Shown one piece after another: positions 6,964 through 13,587 of a DNA stretch of 14,988 nucleotides. A model generated the notes under the pieces. That model was not told the origin of the DNA and made no database searches. It worked only from the letters and a program-made list of their open reading frames with translations. This stretch comes from Candidatus Aminicenantota bacterium (GTDB lineage: Bacteria > Acidobacteriota > Aminicenantia > Aminicenantales > Aminicenantaceae), in the NCBI GenBank assembly GCA_030670375.1, contig DAOVBT010000013.1:1-14988 (forward strand), given 5' to 3'. Made by a program: the position numbers and the translations under genes. The stretch's first letter is position 1. Every line of letters begins with the position of its first letter.

Positions 6964-7908
6964 TCAGGACCAAACGAGACGAAGCTTCTCCCTTTTGTCC
7001 AACCGGGTAATTTCTTCCTGTTTTGCGATGGCAACGGATTCGTTGTATTCCTCAGATGTGATTCTCCGGCGCAGAGGAGAATCCAGCGGAATATTTCCGC
7101 AAGGATAGTACTGATCCATGATGTTCACATAAGTGTTCTGGGAGATTTCTGTGGCGAGAAATCGCATGACGTCCCTTGTTCCTGCAAGGCCAGCGGGAAG
7201 CACAAGGTGGCGAACGAGGAGGCCGCGAACTGCGATTCCTTGTTCATTGATTTGTAAATCTCCTACTTGACGGAACATTTCTTTTATGGCCTGCTTGGCT
7301 ATAAGCGGATAGTCTGGCGCCTGAGAATATTTTTCGGAGATTTCCCCATTGCTGTATTTGAAATCTGGCATGTAAATATCAAAAACTCCGTCAAGAAGGC
7401 GGAGAGTCTCCACCGAATCATAACCTCCTGTGTTGTATACCAGAGGGACATCAAGGCCCATTCCTATGGCTTGGTGAAGAGATTCAAGGATTTGAGGGAT
7501 GAAGTGGGTTGGACTGACAAAATTGATGTTGTGACAACCTAATCGTTGGAGTTCCACCATGACCTTGGCGAGTTTTTGGATGGGGATTTTTCGGCCTTCT
7601 CCCGCATGGCTTATTGAATAATTTTGACAGAAAAGGCATCCGAGATTGCAGTGGGTCAAAAATATAGTTCCTGAACCTTGACGTCCGACGAGAGGACTCT
7701 CTTCTCCAAAATGGGGTGCATAGGAGCTAACTTCCGGAAGGTAGCCGGCTTCACAGAAGCCTTTTTCATCTTGGGTGCGGTCGACACCACAATCACGGGG
7801 GCACACAGTGCAAGATTCGAGCATGTTATGAGCCTTTTGGACGATAGCGGGGAATAGCCCTTTTTCATAGGCTTTCCTGTAGGCAGGGACAAAATTTTCT
7901 TTTGGCAC
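6964..7908 (-). CDS. PflX-type radical SAM protein (pyruvate formate-lyase activase-like, COG1313)
   Basis: Radical SAM enzyme of 314 residues related to pyruvate formate-lyase activating enzymes; the physiological target of this subfamily is not established. The [4Fe-4S]/SAM motif is C87-x3-C91-x2-C94 (CNLGCLFC). It is preceded by a second cysteine cluster, C33, C36, C40 and C52 (CTVCPRDCG and GFC), typical of the PflX group and able to bind an extra cluster. VYNTGGYDS and DIYMPDFKY are also characteristic. The only possible start before Met29 is the GTG at 7908, and it has no SD. An in-frame ATG at 7926 has an ideal SD but meets TAA after two codons. TATAAT lies at 7922-7917, only 8 nt before the GTG. 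No glycyl-radical enzyme partner is in the window. Confidence 0.9.
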   Translation of the reverse strand: MPKENFVPAYRKAYEKGLFPAIVQKAHNMLESCTVCPRDCGVDRTQDEKGFCEAGYLPEVSSYAPHFGEESPLVGRQGSGTIFLTHCNLGCLFCQNYSISHAGEGRKIPIQKLAKVMVELQRLGCHNINFVSPTHFIPQILESLHQAIGMGLDVPLVYNTGGYDSVETLRLLDGVFDIYMPDFKYSNGEISEKYSQAPDYPLIAKQAIKEMFRQVGDLQINEQGIAVRGLLVRHLVLPAGLAGTRDVMRFLATEISQNTYVNIMDQYYPCGNIPLDSPLRRRITSEEYNESVAIAKQEEITRLDKREKLRLVWS

Positions 7909-7916
7909 TTTTTTTG

Positions 7917-7925
7917 ATTATAACA
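7917..7925 (-). promoter_or_regulatory. Extended -10 element just before the radical SAM start codon
   Basis: On the minus strand, TGTTATAAT (extended -10 with a consensus TATAAT at 7922-7917) ends 8 nt before the GTG at 7908. Initiation about 7 nt after the hexamer would place the 5' end at or next to the start codon, that is, a leaderless mRNA. No good -35 is visible; TTATTG lies 16 bp upstream. Confidence 0.45.
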
Positions 7926-7964
7926 TAGGTCTTCTCCTCAATAAGAAAGGAAGAAAGGGATAAC

Positions 7965-7993
7965 TTGTTTTTTCCTTATACAGAAGATATAAA
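7965..7993 (+). promoter_or_regulatory. Putative promoter of pgeF, very close to its start codons
   Basis: TTGTTT at 7965-7970, a 17-bp spacer and TATAAA at 7988-7993. The -10 ends 3 nt before the first ATG (7997) and 9 nt before the second in-frame ATG (8003), so a transcript from here would be essentially leaderless from 8003. It is divergent from the radical SAM promoter, with only about 40 bp between the two elements. Confidence 0.45.
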
Positions 7994-7996
7994 AGA

Positions 7997-8707
7997 ATGT
8001 GTATGAAACCTGAATATAAAACTTTTTTTACCATTCCCGAATGGAAAACGATTCCTTATCTTGTTCACGGTTTTGGCAACAAGAACTGGCAACAAGCCGA
8101 CTTCGAGGCCCATCCTCGACTGCGAAATTTCAAACTTCTCTTTTTGCGTCAAATCCATTCTGATATTCTCCATATTGTCGACGATTTTCCCGAGGATGTG
8201 TTGGCTGGAGATGCTCTGCTGACCGATCGTCAGGGTATATTGCTTGTCATCAAAACAGCGGATTGTCTGCCTGTTTTGATCGTAGACCCGAAGACGAAAG
8301 CCGTCGCCGCTGTTCATTGTGGCTGGAGGAGCACAAGCCAGAAGTTGGTCCCAAAAGTTGTCAAATGCTTGGAAGAACATTTCCAGTGTGATCCCTCTTC
8401 CCTGTTGGTCGCTCTCGGCCCGTGCATAGGGAAAGATTGCTATGAGGTCGGAGAGGATGTCAGAAAGGAGTTCGAAGAGAGGGGATTGACAAATGATGTG
8501 TTTCTTCCTTATGCCCAGCATGCCGGGAAATTTTATCTTGATTTGCGGATGGCAACGAGACACCAGTTGATGGATGGTGGTGTCAAAGATTCGAATATTT
8601 CTCTGGTAGACCTCTGCACTCATTGCGAGGAATCTCTTCTTTCCTACAGGCGTTTCCCGCAAAAGGAAGGCCGCATGCTGAGCTTTATTGGTAACACACT
8701 CTTATAG
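7997..8707 (+). CDS. pgeF: Peptidoglycan editing factor PgeF (YfiH / multicopper-laccase-domain family)
   Basis: 236-residue cytoplasmic protein of the YfiH/PgeF family, formerly called polyphenol oxidase or laccase-domain protein. Members act as a peptidoglycan quality-control factor and, in several bacteria, have purine nucleoside phosphorylase/adenosine deaminase activity. The metal ligands are present: H54 (RQIHS), C90 (TADCLP) and H107 (AVHCGWR). The family motifs GPCIGKDCYEVG and CTHCEESLLSYRR followed by GRM are intact. Length is normal. Two in-frame Mets occur at 7997 and 8003 and neither has a good SD; the second gives MKPEYKT and is favoured if the mRNA is leaderless. No terminator is obvious before purC, 108 bp downstream. 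Confidence 0.95.
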   Translation: MCMKPEYKTFFTIPEWKTIPYLVHGFGNKNWQQADFEAHPRLRNFKLLFLRQIHSDILHIVDDFPEDVLAGDALLTDRQGILLVIKTADCLPVLIVDPKTKAVAAVHCGWRSTSQKLVPKVVKCLEEHFQCDPSSLLVALGPCIGKDCYEVGEDVRKEFEERGLTNDVFLPYAQHAGKFYLDLRMATRHQLMDGGVKDSNISLVDLCTHCEESLLSYRRFPQKEGRMLSFIGNTLL

Positions 8708-8815
8708 CTGTTTTCGACATGACTGCATTCCGTTGTATTTTTGTTGCTTTTTGATTCCAATTTTTTTATCCTTTATTTACCCCGTTTAACTTAAATTCTT
8801 TGCAAGGATAAACAA

Positions 8816-9706
8816 ATGGATAAAATGTACTCTGAAATCACCATTCCTGAATTGAAGCTTTTCAAAAAAGGCAAAGTCAGAGAAGTATATGAGGTCGGAG
8901 AAAATCTCCTGATCGTGGCGTCAGACCGCATATCCGCGTATGATTATGTGCTTCCTTCGCTCATCCCGGATAAGGGGAAGATACTCACACAGCTTTCTCT
9001 GTTCTGGTTTGGCCACACCGAGTTGATCTGTCCCAATCATGTGATCACAGCAGATGTGGGTGAATATCCCGGGGTTCTCCGTGTCCATAAGCAGAAATTG
9101 GAAAAGAGGTCCATGCTTGTCAAAAAGACAGAGGTGGTACCGGTCGAGTGTGTGGTAAGAGGGTATCTTGCCGGATCAGGATGGAGAGAATACAAAGCTT
9201 CTGGAAAGACGAGCGGCGTAAATCTTCCGGAAGGCATGCAACAAGCAGATAGGTTGGAAGAGCCCATTTTTACCCCGGCGACCAAAGCCGAGGAAGGACA
9301 TGATATTAACATTTCGTTCAAAGAGATGCAGAAGATTGTGGGGCCAGAACTTTCCGATAAAATCAAGACCATAAGCCTGGAGCTTTACCAGAAGGCTACT
9401 TTTCATGCCTTATCCAAAGGAATCATCATCGCGGATACAAAATTTGAGTTTGGCCTGGTTGAAGACGAACTCATCCTGGTAGATGAGATCTTCACGCCGG
9501 ATTCCTCCCGGTTTTGGCCGATGGAGCACTATAGTCCGGGGAAATCTCAGTTGAGCCTCGATAAACAATTTGTCCGGGATTACCTGGACAGCACGGACTG
9601 GGATAAGAATTCACTCCCCCCCGCCCTGCCTCCTGAGATCGTCCAGCAGACTTTTGACAGGTACATGGAAATCTTCTGTCTCTTATCCGATAAAACCGAG
9701 TTGTGA
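8816..9706 (+). CDS. purC: Phosphoribosylaminoimidazole-succinocarboxamide (SAICAR) synthase
   Basis: Catalyses the ATP-dependent condensation of CAIR with aspartate to SAICAR in de novo purine synthesis, in the cytoplasm. 296 residues, matching the longer monofunctional class rather than the roughly 237-residue E. coli type. Recognisable segments are the nucleotide-binding start KKGKVREVYEVG (17-28), ASDRISAYDYVLP, the signature PVECVVRGYLAGSGWREY, and the C-terminal LVDEIFTPDSSRFWP. ATG at 8816 has AAGGA 7 nt upstream. It opens a tightly packed operon, and its TGA overlaps the start of the PHP gene. No other pur gene is adjacent. Upstream, TTGATT at 8751 with a poor -10 is the only promoter hint. 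Confidence 0.97.
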   Translation: MDKMYSEITIPELKLFKKGKVREVYEVGENLLIVASDRISAYDYVLPSLIPDKGKILTQLSLFWFGHTELICPNHVITADVGEYPGVLRVHKQKLEKRSMLVKKTEVVPVECVVRGYLAGSGWREYKASGKTSGVNLPEGMQQADRLEEPIFTPATKAEEGHDINISFKEMQKIVGPELSDKIKTISLELYQKATFHALSKGIIIADTKFEFGLVEDELILVDEIFTPDSSRFWPMEHYSPGKSQLSLDKQFVRDYLDSTDWDKNSLPPALPPEIVQQTFDRYMEIFCLLSDKTEL

Positions 9707-10587
9707 TGTCTTCTCCCATCGACCTTCATATCCATTCTTCCAAGAGTAGCGACGGGGATTTTTCTCCGTTTCATATCGTTCAACTCGCCAAAGAAAAAAA
9801 AATAAAAGCGATTTCTATAACCGACCACGATACCGTTGCTGCCTACCCGGAAACGCTCCGTTATGGAAAGGAAGCCGGTGTGGAGATCATACCCGGCATG
9901 GAACTCACAACCCTATTTGAGGAGAGGGAGTTTCATCTCCTCCTTCCTTTTGTCGACTGGAAGAGCAAGCTCGTTTCCGATCTCATCTCTCAGGTGGCCA
10001 GGAGAAGGGTGAAAGAAGCCCGTGGGAGGGTCAAAAAACTCCAGGAGCTTGGTTTTGATATTACCTGGAGGGAAGTTCAAAAAAAAGCTGGTGTTTTTCC
10101 TCCGCTTGGTGTCACGATCGCCCAGATCCTCCTCCGCAAAGCAGAAGAGGATAAGAATTCCATGTTGGGGAAATACTTGAAAGAAGAAAATCGTCCGTTG
10201 GCACCGTACTACTTCTATAAGGATTATTTTATGGAGGGAAAACCGGCTTCGGTGCCACGGCAAGGCTTGAGCATCTTGGAGGTGCTCGATATCATTTCCC
10301 AGACAGGATCGGTCCCCGTTCTCGCCCATCCTGGAGCCTATTTTCAGAACGTAAAGAAACAAGACCTTTTGGCATTGAAAGAAAGAGGACTTCAGGGATT
10401 AGAAGTTTATACCTCCTACCACTCATCCGAACAGAGCGAGGTTTACAATCAGATGGCTCTCGATCTTGATCTTGTTCCTACAGCTGGTTCGGATTTTCAC
10501 GGAACGATCAAACCTCACATACCGTTTGGATCTTTAAACCACGGAGGTTACTGGATGGTGGAGGAATTGAAGAAAAGGAGGCCATAG
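9706..10587 (+). CDS. PHP-domain phosphoesterase (TrpH/YciV-like, COG0613)
   Basis: Predicted metal-dependent phosphoesterase with a polymerase-and-histidinol-phosphatase fold. The best-known relatives are nucleoside 3',5'-bisphosphate phosphatase/RNase AM (YciV). All nine expected metal ligands can be placed: H8 and H10 (DLHIH), D16, H41 (TDHDT), E66 (GMELT), H77 (FHLLL), H208 (LAHPG), D263 and H265 (SDFHG). The GRPH motif of typical family members is missing; the corresponding stretch reads PPLGVTIAQILLRKA (132-146). The ATG at 9706 shares its A with the purC TGA (TGATG), suggesting translational coupling; a GTG at 9703 in the same frame is an alternative. The cvpA gene begins directly after its stop. 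The fold is sure; the substrate is not. Confidence 0.9.
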   Translation: MSSPIDLHIHSSKSSDGDFSPFHIVQLAKEKKIKAISITDHDTVAAYPETLRYGKEAGVEIIPGMELTTLFEEREFHLLLPFVDWKSKLVSDLISQVARRRVKEARGRVKKLQELGFDITWREVQKKAGVFPPLGVTIAQILLRKAEEDKNSMLGKYLKEENRPLAPYYFYKDYFMEGKPASVPRQGLSILEVLDIISQTGSVPVLAHPGAYFQNVKKQDLLALKERGLQGLEVYTSYHSSEQSEVYNQMALDLDLVPTAGSDFHGTIKPHIPFGSLNHGGYWMVEELKKRRP

Positions 10588-11121
10588 ATGGTGTTTAACT
10601 GGTTAGACATCCTTCTCCTTGTGATAATAGCCATAACCATTATCATCGGGGCCATCAGAGGATTTATCAGACAAATCATTGGGCTTCTTGCCGTTATCGT
10701 GGGTTTAGTTCTGGCGATAAAATATTATTCTTATGGGGCAGAAATCTTCACATTCATCCGCAACGACGTGCTTGCCCAATTATTAGGTTTTTTTCTGATA
10801 TTTGTGGTCGTTTTGTGCATCGGCTGGGTGATAAATATTTTATTGGCCAAAGCAGTCAGGGGGCCGTTCAAGTCATTGAATCGTTTGTTAGGGGCAGGTT
10901 TTGGGCTCATTAAGGGCGTGCTCATCTGCTGCGTTGTGGTTTTTGGATTTCTCATATTTCCTGTCAATGCCAAAGCGTTAGAGGAGTCCTGGCTCACTCC
11001 GTATTGTATCGAAATTGCCAAGACCGCCTATGACCTTATCCCTCAAGAATTAAAGGATAAATTCAACGAGGCCTATCAGGAGACTATGGGAAAGAGAGAG
11101 AAAAATGTCAAAAAAGTCTAA
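10588..11121 (+). CDS. CvpA family membrane protein
   Basis: 177-residue inner-membrane protein of the CvpA (colicin V production) family, a poorly understood group tied to envelope stress and often found near purine genes (cvpA-purF in E. coli). About four hydrophobic segments are visible, near 5-25, 30-48, 62-85 and 105-125, with the family-typical RGFIRQIIG loop after the first and GAGFGLIKGVLIC before the last, then a charged cytoplasmic-looking tail. The ATG at 10588 follows the PHP stop codon with no gap and has AGGAGG at 10576-10581, 6 nt away. It is the third gene of the purC operon, which echoes the purine link. Confidence 0.9.
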   Translation: MVFNWLDILLLVIIAITIIIGAIRGFIRQIIGLLAVIVGLVLAIKYYSYGAEIFTFIRNDVLAQLLGFFLIFVVVLCIGWVINILLAKAVRGPFKSLNRLLGAGFGLIKGVLICCVVVFGFLIFPVNAKALEESWLTPYCIEIAKTAYDLIPQELKDKFNEAYQETMGKREKNVKKV

Positions 11122-11332
11122 AATGCCTAACATCCATGAACGAATGGTACTCCTGATCACAGAGATGGTGGAAAAGGAATTGCCGATAAAGGAAGCAATC
11201 AAGGAATTTGAAAAAATCTACATCGAGACGGCTGCCAAAAAGTATAACGGGAATAAGACAAAAATGGCTCAGGCACTGGGCATTCATCGCAACACCCTGC
11301 ACAACCTCTGCAAAACATTAAAAATCAAGTAA
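11105..11332 (+). CDS. Small Fis-type helix-turn-helix protein
   Basis: 75-residue protein whose C-terminal half (about 40-75) is a Fis/NtrC-C-terminal type DNA-binding domain (HTH_8), with NGNKTKMAQALGIHRNTLH as the helix-turn-helix. The N-terminal half is a charged helix, as in Fis, where it forms the dimer interface; no AAA+ or receiver domain is attached. It overlaps the cvpA-like gene by 17 nt in another frame and uses GAGAG 4 nt before ATG 11105; a second in-frame ATG at 11123 has no SD. It is the last gene of the purC operon and ends 30 bp before the CIRCE palindrome. It could be a nucleoid-associated or local regulator. Domain call confident, target unknown. Confidence 0.85.
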   Translation: MSKKSKMPNIHERMVLLITEMVEKELPIKEAIKEFEKIYIETAAKKYNGNKTKMAQALGIHRNTLHNLCKTLKIK

Positions 11333-11362
11333 ATCCAGCATGACTTATTCAAAAACCGGAAA

Positions 11363-11389
11363 TTAGCACTCTTGTCAATAGAGTGCTAA
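11363..11389. promoter_or_regulatory. CIRCE operator (perfect), HrcA binding site; also terminator-like
   Basis: An exact match to the CIRCE consensus: TTAGCACTC at 11363-11371, nine spacer bases, GAGTGCTAA at 11381-11389. CIRCE is bound by the heat-shock repressor HrcA. It lies 17 bp upstream of the groES -35 box. The palindrome extends to a 12-bp stem (11360-11392, outer A-T pairs) followed by T-runs, so in RNA read from the purC operon it could act as an intrinsic terminator. The hrcA gene is not in the window. Confidence 0.97.
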
Positions 11390-11405
11390 TTTTTTCACTT
11401 TTTTC

Positions 11406-11434
11406 TTGACAATCCATAAGTTTTTTCTTATATT
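11406..11434 (+). promoter_or_regulatory. groESL promoter
   Basis: Consensus -35 TTGACA at 11406-11411, a 17-bp spacer and TATATT at 11429-11434 as -10. Initiation near 11441 would give a leader of about 40 nt with AGGAGG at 11470-11475 before the ATG at 11481. The -10 and predicted start overlap the second CIRCE-like repeat, consistent with HrcA blocking polymerase. Confidence 0.78.
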
Positions 11435-11459
11435 AGCACTTTCCCTCATAAACTGCTAA
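11433..11459. promoter_or_regulatory. Second, degenerate CIRCE operator
   Basis: TTAGCACTT (11433-11441), nine spacer bases, AACTGCTAA (11451-11459). The left arm matches the consensus at 8 of 9 positions and the right arm at 7 of 9; the two arms complement each other at 8 of 9. It keeps the exact N9 spacing and overlaps the -10 box and predicted start site. Probably a weaker HrcA site. Confidence 0.72.
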
Positions 11460-11480
11460 AAATCATAATAGGAGGTTCTA

Positions 11481-11768
11481 ATGAAAGTGATTCCTCTCCA
11501 TGACAGAGTCCTGGTCAAAAGGCTAGAGGCGGAGGAGACCACAAAAGGCGGAATAATCATTCCTGATACGGCAAAGGAAAAACCCCAGGAAGCCAAAGTC
11601 ATTGCAGTGGGAAAAGGCCGTGTGGCTGAAGACGGAAAGGTTATTCCTCTCGATGTAAAAAAAGGTGATAAGGTTCTTATCGGAAAATTCAGCGGCACAG
11701 AAGTGACGATTGAAGAAGAAGAACATGTGATTCTTCGCGAAGAAGAGATTCTCGCAAAAATCACCTGA
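11481..11768 (+). CDS. groES: Co-chaperonin GroES
   Basis: 95-residue heptameric lid of the GroEL chaperonin, cytoplasmic. Family landmarks are the start [13 protein letters not shown], the mobile loop [17 protein letters not shown] (about 22-38), GKGRV, and the C-terminal segment [10 protein letters not shown]. Length is normal. ATG 11481 has AGGAGG 5 nt upstream. It is the first gene of the groESL operon, 21 nt before groEL, under the promoter and two CIRCE elements directly upstream, so repression by HrcA with heat induction is the expected control. Confidence 0.99.
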   Translation: MKVIPLHDRVLVKRLEAEETTKGGIIIPDTAKEKPQEAKVIAVGKGRVAEDGKVIPLDVKKGDKVLIGKFSGTEVTIEEEEHVILREEEILAKIT

Positions 11769-11774
11769 TATTGA

Positions 11775-13409
<1,635 letters not shown>

Positions 13410-13428
13410 TCGTTCGTACAGAAGTTCG

Positions 13429-13468
13429 AAAGGCTCCGAGTATCTCAAAACTCGGAGCCTTTTTTTTC
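13429..13468 (+). terminator. Rho-independent terminator of groESL
   Basis: AGGCTCCGAG (13431-13440) and CTCGGAGCCT (13451-13460) form a perfect 10-bp stem, extended by two A-T pairs, with a 10-nt loop and a run of eight T directly after the arm. It starts 20 nt after the groEL stop codon. Confidence 0.95.
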
Positions 13469-13562
13469 CCTGAATTATTCATAATCATGATTTTTTAAAA
13501 CGGGATTTAATGCTCCTGGGGTGGAGCGGGTTGGCCGTAAATAATCCAGGTTTCTTAATTTA

Positions 13563-13584
13563 GGTATTCTGTGGTATAAATACC
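13563..13584 (+). promoter_or_regulatory. Putative leaderless promoter of the lptF-lptG fusion with overlapping inverted repeats
   Basis: TGGTATAAA at 13572-13580 is an extended -10 whose hexamer TATAAA (13575-13580) ends 7 nt before the GTG start at 13588. The -35 region (TTCTTA at 13552) is weak. GGTAT (13573-13577) and ATACC (13580-13584) form a short palindrome over the -10, and GGTATT at 13563-13568 can pair with AATACC at 13579-13584. This may be an operator or simply chance. The rest of 13469-13562 shows no gene. Confidence 0.38.
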
Positions 13585-13587
13585 GTA

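Noticed and set aside
7976..8662. 228-residue open frame on the minus strand
   Set aside because: Lies entirely antisense to pgeF, whose family motifs are intact; the product has no recognisable domain and no SD.
11363..11459. Repeated TTAGCACT palindromes as a possible CRISPR or mobile-element end
   Set aside because: Exact CIRCE architecture (9-N9-9) directly upstream of groES explains both copies; there are no spacers and no transposase.
13483..13492. AATCATGATT palindrome downstream of the groEL terminator
   Set aside because: Ten A/T-rich bases with no context; expected by chance, and the terminator before it is already complete.
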